Assembly (NCBI GenBank): GCA_958299035.1
Contig: CATQJL010000223.1
Location: 73,701,006-73,765,005, forward strand
Direction of reading: 5' to 3'
Source of the DNA: Cylicocyclus nassatus
Taxonomy: Eukaryota; Nematoda; Chromadorea; Rhabditida; Strongylidae
DNA length: 64,000 nucleotides
A program made the translations under genes and the position numbers. Below the pieces are notes generated by a model that was not told the origin of the DNA, did not search any database, and worked only from the letters and a program-made list of their open reading frames with translations. Of this stretch, positions 1 through 11,212 are shown in pieces. Position 1 is the first letter of the stretch. Each line of letters opens with the position of its first letter.

Positions 1-3000
1 TATAGAACAAATTGGATGCTTGTCATAAAGGGGAATATTAGATCCATCTAAATGATATCTATAGCCTTGGTACAAAGGCTTGTAAATACAATAATAACCC
101 TTACCATATAAATATCATATTTCGAATTTTCTACATGTTGTCGAGCAACCACACATACAAGAAAATATGAATGAACTGCTAGACAAACAATAGTCGGATA
201 AATCATTGGCAATGGAACCCAGTCGTAGTTACAAAGCCATGCCAGATCCGTGCGAAATTTTTTTACTTCCTGCGAACAAGATCACTTGCTACACGTAAGT
301 TCATGACGCAGACAAGGCACAAGCTGCAGCCACAGTGCGATGCGGTCGCGACGCTTCTGAGTCGCCGAAAGAGTGCTTGGGAAGAGGAGAATCAGACAGT
401 TACAGCGCCACGCACAGCCGCTGTTTTTTGATTTGGTCATTACCAAAACCTGCCTCTGAAAGTATGGTGACATAATAATCGCTTTCTATCAAGCCCTCCT
501 TTCTGGCGCGGTAGATCAGAGCCCAAGCCCAATTAAATGGGAGAAAGTATTTATTGTAGTTGTACTGTATGCCATCAAAATTCTCTTTCTCATGTGGCAT
601 CATAAAACCTGTAAGAAGCCAATTTATAGGGTATACAAGGTTTTGGTCAGAATTAGATTGAAATCCAATATTCAAGAATTTAAGCTTACCAGCCGCTGCT
701 ACCGTATCCAGCGTTGGAAATCGCAAACGGCATTGCATCGATAAGTCGCGGAAGACGAGAACCTAAGAAAATAAGTAGACTGTAGAATAATATTTTGCGA
801 AAATAAACAGGATTAGAGCAAAATTTTAGCGCATTTGTTCTTTTTGTGGGAGCGGGAAATGATCTCTATAATGGCAGCTTACTGCGCGCACATTCCGACT
901 CTCTGCTCTTACCAAGCCCTTCTCAGAGTTTGGCCAATGGTAGCCGATTGCTGACCAATCAAAGGAGCACCGCCCTCCTCCCTCTCCACTCTCCCCTCCT
1001 CACCCTATTTTAACATTTAAGATCGTTTCTTGCTATTTTGAGAACTTCTCACCTGAGTAAGCTGACAATAACGCACAATATTTCTCCGGTACTGACGTGC
1101 ACGCTCTTCTGTTCCACGAACATACAAAGCTGTCATTAGAGCAATGCTAAAAATTAGGTACTGTTGAGAAAAACTTTTCGCTCATTTTTCAACTCAGAGT
1201 ATGAAATAAACATTTCAGCTTACTTGTCCATGAATCCGATGATGTTGAACAGATACCAAAAACGATTTAGCACACCAGCAACGAAGAAGCCCAACATCAA
1301 GTCGAGCGGAACGTAAGAGAGTCGTGCATTCGTGAATTCAACCAGATGTGTGAAGTACCTATAAAATGAGTCTCTGCTTCGAAGCCAAGGAAAACGGAAT
1401 TCGTTCTTATTTAACGTTGTCCATAATTTCAAATCCTGCCGCTCCTTAAATCGATTTTATTTAGTGAAATTTATTGATGTTTGATCAACTTGGATTAACA
1501 GAACACAGAAGATTGAATCAACCTCTGTATTGGTGCAAAAGATCAGAGGTCAAAGAATTAGTAACGAAAGTCTGTAAAAGCAGCAAAAGAAGGACGTAAA
1601 TATAAGTAAATAAATACTTGAGAGGTTTTGTTCAAAAATGGTCTATGGCGAAACTGTTCATAAATGGCGTTTTTATGAAAAAAAAAGGTTTTTGTTCTTG
1701 ATAAAATTATTGAACCAACTCGAAAAAATGAACGTTCTCTCTTCTAAATTTCATTGTATGCAAAAGATAAAACCAGTAGAAACAACATACAAGAAACACT
1801 CCTGTAGTTTTCCTTTCTTGTGGAGTTCTGAGAAAAATTTTAGATTCCAAAGCTCTTTTGAAGGAAAAAATAATTAGACGCATAACATATAGTCTCTATT
1901 CATTCTTTTCAACTTCAATCCAAAACGAAAAACTCTTGCTCGATACTTGTAAAATACAGCATTAAAAATATTGAAAACATGCATTTTTTAATTTTTATCT
2001 TGTCAAATGGTATATAGCAAGATTTTTCTCAGTGCACGACTGGAACTTAGCCAATTTTGCAAAAAACTATTTGAAACCGGAATCCATTACGGGGTGAGTC
2101 ATCTTCATTGCATTCCGCTCTCTCTTCTTACCGGACCAGGGTGGTTAGGAAAACCTCATGCTAACCTTCATTCCCTTTCTTCCTCTCTTCCTCCTCCCCC
2201 CCCCTTCCCCCGCTCTCCCCAAGCTCAGTTACGAAACCTATAGGCTTCAATGACACGATTGCATCAGTTATATCAATTTTCCTTAATGGCTCATTTTCTA
2301 CTATATCCATAATCCCTGATTCGAGCATTTCCATCTGAAGACCTAAAATCCACTATATTTTTCGCTGCTATGGGACTTCATACAAATTTTTACAACAGTC
2401 TGAATTCTCGATGTATCACGTTCTGTTGCAAACTTTAAACACTTGTTTCGTATTTCAGATAGAGTAAAAAATAGTCACAAGGGAAGTTATGAGGAAAAGC
2501 CAGTTTCATGGGTTTTTGAGCAAATAGTCGGGATGATGCAACCGTTATTACGGTACTTTGGCTTCGGAATCTGGTCTGTTCGTGCTACTTCTTCCATTAT
2601 GTTCTTTTATATGTGCTCAAGCCAAAACCCTTTTTAATATTTCAATGCTGAAAAAATTTTAGAACCTTAAAATTTTTTTGAATTCACCTTCTACATATGA
2701 TCCGAGCGTAGGGTAGAAGTATAACTCATTCCCGAAAATATCACACATACAGTCTCTAAAAAAGTTACCAAAACGCCAAACCCCAAACACGCCTCTTGTC
2801 ACCTTCAGCGCTTTTTTTTTAAGAAAAAGCATTACAGAATTGTGACAGCCCTTTGGAAACAACCAGCAAAACAACTTGACTGTCATCACGCTGAATCGTA
2901 TATCCTTTGTGCATTGATTTTGAATTTTTACAAACCGTGATTTTTGCCTTTCTCTTTTTTGAAAAAGAATAAAGCTCTGAACCGAACTTGTGTCCCGAGC

Positions 3001-3989
3001 AGGAAGATAAATTCTATTCTTTGAATAATGCACTCACATTTTTTGCCAGTCATTCATTGCGAATCGATAACAAGCACTGACGATCCAGTATAAGGCTAGC
3101 CAAATCACATATTGCATCCAAACAGCCTTCCATACCGATCCTTTCCATCTAGAAATACATTGGTAAATGCCCAACTTCAAAATATTCAAAAGGAACTCAA
3201 AATATTGATAAGAAAGAATTTCTTGAAAGCAAAATCTGATGCAGGAGTACGATCTATATTTTTCAAAGAAAACCATTTACGTTTGTATGCAGTATCGTCA
3301 TAGTGATACCCATCTCGCTTTTCCTCTCCTCTCTCCCCCCCCCCCCCACCTACTAACTAAAATTTACCACAAGCCCGCTTATAGATTTATTATACAATCA
3401 CGATTTATCACGATTAGCACGTAATCTTGAAAATCTTTTATCTCATTAAAAACTGCATTTTTGCCTAAAATTTCTTGTTTCTTGGAATGCATGAAACCAC
3501 GTTTTTTGGTCGTCTATGATTGTCTCATAAAGTTATCAAGACTCCTACACTTTTTCGCATTATATAGAAAACATAGAGCTTCACCTCTTCCTCTGGAAAA
3601 AAAGCTGCACAATTCTTGAAAAATTGTTTTCATCAGTCATTAATCATCAACTGAGTATTTAATCCTGTTTTTTTTTGGGGGGGGGGAGGATTGGTACAGG
3701 GTTGAAAACTCCCAAAATAAGCGGGAAGCTTCGGAAGAACAACTCACATCCAAAAAAAGATTCTGTAGCCATGTGGAAGACATAAAATTCTGTGTATTTG
3801 CAGCTCATGTTAGTCAACTTGCCTTCAGCGAATTCATTGTCTTATAACGAACTATCAAATGGTGGAGGAAAGCTTATAAACGCATTTTTGGGACTAACTA
3901 ACGATGAGTAGCGAAACCAACCTGAAGAAAAGCCGAATAAATGTCCATGGATGTGATGTGGACACGGAGAGGTTGTAGTTAACAGTCAT
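1..3989 (-). CDS. Bestrophin-family chloride channel, 5' eight exons (3' end outside window)
   Basis: Bestrophins are homopentameric anion channels of plasma or intracellular membranes, usually Ca2+-gated. Exons, 5' to 3': 3989-3922, 3148-3038, 1358-1224, 1146-1053, 762-690, 608-454, 269-105, 47-1. All phases join, giving about 282 residues. The N-terminus starts MTVNYNLSVSTS, followed by the FRWKGSVWK segment typical of the family. Exon 3 holds the pore-neck helix VPLDLMLGFF. Exon 5 holds the invariant RFP (LRFPTLDTV) for which the worm family was once named. Exon 6 has MMPHEKENFDGIQ and exon 7 has NYDWVPLPMIYPT. Human BEST1 neck residues I76, F80 and F84 correspond to Val, Leu and Phe here. 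The acidic Ca2+ clasp lies beyond the window edge. Intron 6 (453-270) appears to be GC-AG. Which best paralogue this is cannot be told. The family call is secure. Confidence 0.93.
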
Positions 3990-5182
3990 TTCTACATAGA
4001 ATTCTGTTGAATCGATAAATTTGTCGCACAGGTAGTCGCCTTCGAAAAAGTTTTTCGCTCTACTCGATTGACCAAATTCGTATGCAAATCCTCTCGTGAC
4101 TGAGGCCGAATGGCAAGTGTGCATGTGGAACTATTTCGGTAGTACAGGTGAGCTCATTGCTGTAATCAGAGGCAGTGTCCAGGCAGAATCTAAGCCCCTC
4201 CGATTAGTACCTAGCCTGGATGTAAGCTTCAGGAGGCATCTGCGTTGGTCTGATCCTCCAATGTTGTCTCTGAATGGAGATAATGGACCTGGAACCCACA
4301 AAAGCGCTGTCAAGCCACGCCCACCTTATCAAGCTCCGCCCACCCAGTGAAGAGTCGTCTGCGCCTTCAGATAGGAGCTCTCAGAAATCAAGTATTCTGG
4401 GGGGTTTTGCGCATTTTGAGCTCCATAAATGAGGACCTACGCAAAGGTCTTAAAATTACAAGAAGGTGGAAGGAGTGATTACGATGGACGCTACCTCTAA
4501 TGCCTCTAGCATAAGACAATATGTCTTCTGGAAACGAGGTATTTCTATTTTTCTGTCCTTCCCCCCCCCCCCTCCCCCTCCTAGTGTGGGTTTTGAATCA
4601 AGTGGTTTTAGATGGGCATAGAATTGTGCCAAGATTTAGTCCTGCCAAAAACGGATTAGCTTCCCAAAAACAAATCGGAATGCTGGCTAACGTAACGCAC
4701 TTTCACTAAAAAATCCTCACGATTGCCCCCCCCCCTATCTTCAAAAAGCTTTCTAGACCATCATTAATTTTGAGGAAAAAAGAGTTACCCTTTTCTGTAG
4801 GTCGAGACTGCTGCTCATATCATAAGACTGGGAAATAAGAATAACTTTTTTGATTTCTCGCTTTTGTGGTTCATTATGGGGTCAACTTGCGCGTAGTGAT
4901 ACCTTCACATGGTAACACTTATCCGTTTAGCGGTTTGGCCTAAAAAAAGAACTATTATTTGTGACTAATTTTTGTAGCTCTCATCTCATCTCAAAATATT
5001 CAAAGCGGACATCGACTTCACTTAGAAAAACGCTAGGTCTCCCTGCACTCTTGAAAACTTTTGAACATGCTCGGAGAGGCACTCTTCATCACCAGGTCCA
5101 TACTTTCTTGTTATAAAGTATCCTGCTGTCCTGCAATGTCAAACCATTTCTTCACTTTTAAACTGCGTCCATGGTTGCTTTT
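3990..5182. other. Intergenic, no gene seen
   Basis: This is the upstream flank of the bestrophin gene. A possible spliced-leader or 5'UTR acceptor (GATTCAACAG on the minus strand) lies about 20 bp before the ATG. It holds two poly-C runs (4561-4572 and 4726-4735). The open frame at 4096-4350 shows no recognisable motif, and I do not call it. Confidence 0.5.
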
Positions 5183-5272
5183 GCCAGTGCCGTTCCAGCG
5201 CCGTGTTGGCACCGAAACTGTGCCGGCGGAAGTTAATCGATCAACACAGGTGCGTCCACTGTGGGCACGATG
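5183..5272. repeat. Dispersed repeat, copy 1 (second copy at 35398)
   Basis: About 85 bp of GC-rich sequence (TGCCAGTGCCGTTCCAGCGC onward, through GCTGTGCCGGC-like and ATCGATCA-like parts) is repeated with divergence at about 35398-35500, inside the first intron of the coiled-coil membrane protein gene. The match was seen by eye. No terminal inverted repeat or coding capacity is evident. Confidence 0.5.
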
Positions 5273-6059
5273 CTAACTTATTCGAACGGCGCTATAGCTG
5301 CGCATACGGACAGCTTAAACACAGCCTTCTGGTTAGATGTGAAGTGACATCGTTTGTCTTCGTTATTTCACTGGAAACACAAATTACCCATGCGGGAAAG
5401 GGCGTTCAAATGCCCGCTGTTTTCCAATCACAAATGTGATCCCAGTAGCTCTCCAATCTCGTAATCCCTGCTGGAAAGTTTTATCAAAACAGTACTCCGG
5501 ATTCTTAGATGGTGTTCTGACGTGGTACAGTTGTATGTCAGCTAAAAGAGAAGTATGAATAAGAGTAAGAAAATATTTGGAGAAACATAGGATTGTTACA
5601 AACTGAGTGCGAAGCTACGCGTATGCCATCATCTTTCTACTTTAGCTAAAGCAAAATTCTGAGGATTATCTACCAAAACAGCTATACCAAATTCAAAACT
5701 AACGATTGTCGTAATGGCACAAACGTGCCAGCTCAGACGCTGGAAGCGGACGAGCTGTGGCCCTTTATTATTACTGCGATTCACAAATTGTGGGAGACGG
5801 AAGGAAAATTATAGTAAACTTATGATCCGCGGTCAGCCGTTCTATGTTGGATCGCGTTTCGAGTGTATTTCAATACAACTGCACCCAAAGGCCGCGGGTG
5901 GGCTGCACCATAGCGGCTGAGCAGAGTTGGCATGTACACTGCATCATTTTCCGCGGCTCATGCGTTTTCGGAGCCTGAGATATGAAGAATGTACGAGTTT
6001 ATGGCACGTACTGTCCTAGCTGCTTCGCCTGCAGTGGTGGGATTAGAATGAACCCTACT

Positions 6060-6115
6060 GCAATATAAGTTACCTTGAGAAGCTACCTCAAGGTACATTT
6101 TACCTCAAGGTATAA
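6060..6115. repeat. Small cluster of the TACCTCAAGGTA palindrome
   Basis: It contains TTACCTTGAGAAGC, then CTACCTCAAGGTACA and TTACCTCAAGGTATA within 50 bp. The 12-mer TACCTCAAGGTA is its own reverse complement. The same motif forms a larger cluster at 9540-9740. Confidence 0.6.
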
Positions 6116-6139
6116 TTTCGTACTCATCAAAATTTATCT

Positions 6140-6600
6140 CTTAAAGGCAGCGTCCGAGCAGGTCCAATGATTTCAAGAAAAGAACAGATTCCTACAGCTC
6201 CCACCCCCCGATCAAGGTCTTGCCCAAGTGGCATCGCTCCACTTTGCTTCTGAAGCGAGAAAACCGCCTCAGAAGTGGCGACAGGGACACCCCTTTACGG
6301 CCGGCGGCGACATGCCCGCCCATCCAAGGATTTCAAGTTAGATGTGCAGGTTGCCAATACGCACTGTCATAACTGTGGACGGGTTGCAACCTCGTACTGT
6401 CATAACCCGTCTTGCTTCTCTGGTTTCTGACCAGGGGCATGTGAGTGCTCGTCCGGAGGAGGCCACTGGAAGGGGCTTCCGAAAACCTCGGATTTCTTCG
6501 TTTTCACGCGCTCGGAGGCTTATATTCGCATTTAGAGCGACGAGTAGGGCCAAACAAGGCAATAAAGCGGAGGCCGTCAATCCCGACGCTGCCTTTAAGG
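6140..6600. mobile_element. MITE-like element with TTAAAGGCAGCGTC terminal repeats (copy A)
   Basis: It starts CTTAAAGGCAGCGTC and ends GACGCTGCCTTTAAGG, so the termini are inverted repeats of about 15 bp. The interior (about 460 bp) is GC-richer than its flanks and has no credible coding frame. The open frames on both strands here are by-products of the composition. Related termini occur at 14275-14642, 62348-62714, 63204-63698 and, more divergent, 48123-48500. This fits a non-autonomous DNA transposon family moved by a transposase coded elsewhere. Confidence 0.7.
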
Positions 6601-6750
6601 TTAAAACAACCTGTGCCAGCATGATAAACACTGACGTTTTCTCAGAGAAGGGCATGGCGTACTTGCGGTGAATAGCTTTTTTTCGTATCTGCATGGGATT
6701 TACGCGAGGATACTTATATCTTCAGAGTGTGAGAGGCTACAGTTGGTGAC

Positions 6751-9013
6751 CTGTGGCCGTATTCATCAACGAAAACCAGTGGGTTATCCTACCCAGTGGG
6801 TAGCCTCAACCCACGAAACCGGTATTCACGAAGCTGCTGGGTAAGCGAACTCAGTGGGTTAAGTCTACCGCTGGGTCGGCTAACCCACAAAATGCCGCCA
6901 TACCGGTATTCACGAACAGCTTCGATGGGTTAGCCTACCCAATACCGGTATTCAAGAAACTCCTTACCTAGAAATCGTGGGTTCCGATACCCACTTTTCG
7001 TGGGTAACTTCCTACCCAAGCACACATCGAGAATCGCAATGGGTAACAAAGGATTGTGGCCTTTTCTTCAAACGCTGTAGAAGTTTCAGAAAGAACCAAT
7101 GGCTACTGGCCGTAGTATGTCATACTAGAAATGCTAATGTTCCTACTTGGATACTAAAGCCTTTTTTCAAGAAACCGTCAAAAAAAGGTTTCATAGCAGA
7201 AACCAATTTACTAATTCAATGAAAAAAATCGAAACATTAGGCTAAACAAAAGTTCTGTCGTTTTGATTTCGAAAAATTCATAGCTGCTCCCTATGTGAAC
7301 GTAACTGCTCATGAGGAATAGAGGAAAAACTTCAGTTATCTCCTAGAACATCTTCGAAGCTCCTGGCGACAAGAAACTCTGTACATAGAAATTCGGATAA
7401 GAGAACCACCCTAACTCCTGATTTTTGAAAATCATTTGTTAAAAATCTCAAACGCTGCAAAGAAATTCAAGGCAGTTCTTGAGATCACGTAAGCTGCTCT
7501 CTATAAAAGTGCTACTTTATGCTGGTTGATCTATGAAAAATCATAATTTTCAAGGAAAATGCAAAAAAATGTAAAGAAAAATTTGTGTCGATTTTTGCGT
7601 TTTCCTCGAAAAACAACTTTGTACAGAAAAGCTCAATCAGCACAAATTCGGGTCTATTAGAAAGTACAACTTACACTGGCTTCAACAAACATGTCTTCAG
7701 ATTTTTCTGCCCGTATTTGTGACAATTCATTTTCGAAAATCAAAAGTTGGGATGGTTTTCTTATTCAGATTTTAATCGGCAGAGTCCCTTTCTATCAAGA
7801 GTTGCGAAGGTGTTTGTAGAAATAGATGAATTTTTCTTCCTGAAGAAGTTTTTTGTAAGCAATTATGCTCGCATAGGGAGCAGTTACGATTTTTTAAAAT
7901 AAAAGGGACTGAACTTTCGGTTCAAGCTACCCTAATTTCACGCGTACAAAGCGCACCTTTTTCGATTATTCAAATAAGCCGCTCAACCGCTTCAATGTGT
8001 TTCGAGAAGCGAACCTTAAACCGTTCAATATTCTCAGGCAATACGAAGCCCGGTATAGAGTTCTTTGGTCGCGAAGTGTTGTGGCGTGTTTGGGCTGGCG
8101 GATTTTAGAAAAAATCCCCCGCGCCTTGTACGCGTGAAATTAGGGTAATTAACTTCACCATCCTCCGAAAAATTCAAGACCTTTTCAAAGTGAAAATTGA
8201 CATTTTTGCAAACAAAAAACTTTTTGCTATGGAGTTCATCAATGTTAGCTCATCTTAGAGATTTTCTAATACTACTGCAACTAAAATATCGTATACGAAA
8301 CTGTATGTCAATCACTTGTAAATTTAGTGCTCTATTCATGCAAGAAAATGTTCTGTTTCTCTCGCACTCAAATAGATTAGGCTACTTTAAGTGTTCAAAA
8401 TGCTTTTTTTCCCTCCTTCATCAGAAACCTTGAGCCCCTTTGAAACACTTGCAGAATCACGACTGCAATAAAAATGTGTAATTCTGTAAGGCTTTAGGCG
8501 CCTTATCTCATGTAAGTTATTACAAGTTTCCCACATCTTCGAAGTCTGAACTCGAAAAACCAATCCCCTTCCACTTTCACGAATTTGAATTTTGCATGGT
8601 ACCAAATCATGTCAATTTTAGAAAGACGGAAGCCTTCAAACAATGATTTAGTCCCGCGGTCGAATCAAACTATTAGCTTGCATGCTAAAAGACTCAAACC
8701 TACGCGAGAATTTTGATGAGAATTTCGAGGGCCGAGGCGTTTGTGAATATGTAGTAGAGATATTGCACACAAATAGTTGTGAAGAACTACAAAAACGATG
8801 CAAGGGCACAGCAAGGATGCCAGTACGTGCTTTAAATAGACGTCAATGAGCACCCTGCTGACGTCAGCGCTGCTGGGTAAGCTAACCCAGCGGCAGAGGG
8901 CGTTCGTGAATACCGATCATGGGTAAGCTTACCCACTGGGTAAGCGAACCCATGGGTAAGTTTACCCATTGGGGAGCGGAACCCACTGGGTAACGTTGAT
9001 GAATATGGCCACT
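6751..9013. mobile_element. Large foldback element built of ACCCAGTGGGT palindromes
   Basis: The left end reads GTGGCCGTATTCATCAACG (about 6753). The right end is its inverted match, CGTTGATGAATATGGCCAC (to about 9011). Each end continues for 150-300 bp as a string of short palindromes (ACCCAGTGGGT, ACCCACTGGGT, GGTATTCACGAA) in inverted orientation relative to the other end. The 1.8 kb interior is AT-rich and non-coding, and holds a second, nested element at 7928-8138. Fragments of the same ends occur at 12518-12580 and 62870-63075. An alternative reading is two separate elements in opposite orientation. Confidence 0.6.
7928..8138. mobile_element. Nested short TIR element
   Basis: It starts TACCCTAATTTCACGCGTAC and ends with the inverted match GTACGCGTGAAATTAGGGTA. 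The arms are about 25 bp and run on through GCGC on both sides. The interior is about 160 bp with no reading frame. It lies inside the larger foldback at 6751-9013, so it probably inserted later. Confidence 0.7.
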
Positions 9014-9539
9014 GGAGAGGATAGGGTCCAGATATTTAACATTTCTGGGTTTTAAGACTCTATCCGGGAAAATGTCTGCTTCTAAGTACAATTTACAAAA
9101 TTCTCTGCTGCGATGCCTACCTGATGCCTACTTCAGTTGAATTTGAGTTGAGCAATTAAACAAGACTAAAGAAATGCGTTACACGAGCGTCAACACTGGC
9201 TTTTCTTGAATACAGAGCTTGCAAAGCGATTGTTTTTGGGTTATGCACATTTAGTTTGTGCTTTCAGTATGCTATGCTCTGTTTGATAGGATTTATGATG
9301 CTCAAAAGCTGTTGGAGCAGATAACGGATGTGTTTGACATTCTTTAGTTCGATACGTCAGTTTCACAGGACTTTTACAACACTCACACCATACCCATAGG
9401 ATTGAAGAGAAATGTAGTACTAAATTCTTCACATGTCTATAACTATAGCTAATCTCAACGAATTTAGACAAAATTGCCGCAGTGAGTTCAGTTTTGTCAC
9501 TGCAGTGTTCAACCTTTAAAACCTGTAGATGTCTAAAGG
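9014..9539. other. Intergenic, nothing recognised
   Basis: AT-rich DNA between two repeat blocks. No splice-bounded coding segment, RNA gene or clear repeat was seen. Confidence 0.4.
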
Positions 9540-9740
9540 TATACTCCTAACCTTGCCTTTTGCTAAGGTAAAAGTTTCTATTGTGAATGTACCTTGAGGT
9601 AAAGGCATCAAGTTTGATGAATACGGATTTATCGCTGATAAGGCTACCTTGAGGTAGAATTCACCTCAAGGTATCATGCATTCCACATAAAATCACCTAC
9701 CTCAAGGTTCATTTTACCTCAAGGTAGCAATGATGAATAG
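9540..9740. repeat. Cluster of self-complementary TACCTCAAGGTA motifs
   Basis: Within 200 bp there are at least five near-perfect copies of the 12-bp palindrome TACCTCAAGGTA or its TACCTTGAGGTA form, separated by 15-40 bp. The block contains GATGAATAC and ends near GATGAATAG, like the GATGAATA end of the ACCCAGTGGGT element. That suggests the two are built on the same plan: short palindromes between shared termini. No coding frame. Confidence 0.6.
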
Positions 9741-9897
9741 CCTCTGAATTAATGCTGGTAAAACAGCGTTTAGTACCTACTGGCACAGATGTGTTCACCT
9801 GTCCCTGCGCTCTCTGCTGTGAGATAGTGAGCGCTAGCTGACCTGCGATGAGTCCGACTCACTGGCTGAAGTGGCACCGCTGCCAGTTCGGTAAGGT

Positions 9898-10084
9898 ATC
9901 GCTTCTCGGCCTTTTGGCTAAGATCAAAGTTTAGTTTCTGTTCTTATCGAATTAACCTTCGATAGAGTCTCGAATGAGTCTCGTTAAGGTTATTTGATGT
10001 TTGGAACCGGATGAGATTGCGGGCCTGCTCGCACGTCATCACGGGTCGGCCCAGCGTTGCACTGCTGCAGGGATCGGCCCACAC
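9898..10084 (+). ncRNA. U2 spliceosomal snRNA, divergent copy or pseudogene
   Basis: U2 pairs with the intron branch point and with U6 in the spliceosome. The 5' end ATCGCTTCTCGGCC and the following TTTTGGCTAAGATCAAAG match U2. Further on are TTCTGTTCTTATCGAATTAACC, the closing helix partner AAGGTTA, and the stem-loop IV region with GCGTTGCACTGCTGC and a CGGCCCA end. The length is about 187 nt, normal for U2. Two key sites differ. The branch-recognition hexamer GTAGTA reads TTAGTT (9931-9936). The Sm site expected as ATTTTTGG reads ATGTTTGG (9997-10004). These changes suggest a decaying copy or an unusual variant; a full-length body with intact helices argues it is recent. I could not identify a PSE-type promoter with confidence. 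Confidence 0.85.
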
Positions 10085-11212
10085 CCCCACGGGGGTGAAC
10101 AAGTCCAAACCACTCCTGGGAGCGAGATATGATGCTCCTCAGCCTACCTAGATAACCTAGAGCGGGAGTCCCGCCGGTGATTGGATCGCGACATCATCGG
10201 GTCAAGAGCTCCCGGTTTTCTCAGTAGAAAACATTGGACAACCGCAAGTGTCGTGCAGCATTATCCCGAATGAAATGCAGGAGTCCCGGTCTTCTCGCGA
10301 ATCATTTCACTTATGTCCCGCAGTCATTCCGTCGGGACACAACTTTTTCACCGGCTGGACTTGACCGCGAATGTCTGAGCTTGCCGCTCGGCATACGCGC
10401 GCGGCCGGGGGGTTTGCTATCACGTACGGCGGGCTTCGCAATTCGGAATCCAACTGAGGCTACTGCGATCGCCAAATTAGCTCGCATTGAAGTTAAATTA
10501 ATCAATCGGGTTGTTCCCCAGTTGCGATAGGTTTTGCGCCAACTTTGCACAGGACAAACGCGCATTTTCAGCAAGTGTTTTGAGTACATCTCGTTTATGA
10601 AATGAGTGTCATTCATTCTGTGACTGGCAAATTCAAAAATACGCGCTGCCATAAACAAAAGTTCTTGGTTCGTTTTTAGGGCAAAATCGCGTGCACGGCG
10701 TGTGCTTGCGGCAACCGCATTTAGGCGCCCGTAAATTATCGAATTTGCTAGCTTTGCGTTTTTATGGCAGTCATATGATTGTCTTATCTTGCAGAAAGGC
10801 TATTTCGCAAGGTCATTTTTGCAAATGAGTGTTGGCCATCACTGGCCCCTCTCACTTCGGGGAATTATCTTTCCTAGCAATGTTTTTTTCTGCAGTTTTA
10901 TTCGGGGTGATCTTTGATCTTACAGTGCAAGGGAGTGCATAGTTTGTATAACTGCTTCTCTTTGTTATATGCAGGGTTTTGGAAGTTTTGCATAAGGTTC
11001 TGATAAAAATTTTGATTGTGGAAAGAGTGCGTTGCACTTGGGGATTTGATTTCTGATTTCTCCCGCATAAAGTGTGCCCTTCCTTTTTGGCAAGTTTTCT
11101 TGATATCATTTCTCGCATTAAATACTCATTTTTCCTGCGGGCCATTCTATAGCTGCAATTTTCAGGTCTACGCAATCGGATCTGAGATGGTCTAGAGCGG
11201 ATCGCAGCTGCC
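10085..11212. other. Intergenic between U2 copy and Sel1 gene, no gene seen
   Basis: The first 450 bp after U2 are GC-richer than the surroundings and keep frames open by composition on both strands. They show no splice-bounded conserved segment. The rest is AT-rich and is presumably the promoter region of the Sel1 gene. Confidence 0.4.

Noticed and set aside
6338..6694. Overlapping 118- and 109-codon frames
   Set aside because: They cover the GC-richer interior of a MITE on opposite strands, with no motif or splice site.
10234..10658. Frames of 98 and 115 codons downstream of U2
   Set aside because: They overlap on opposite strands in a GC-rich patch with no conserved motif.
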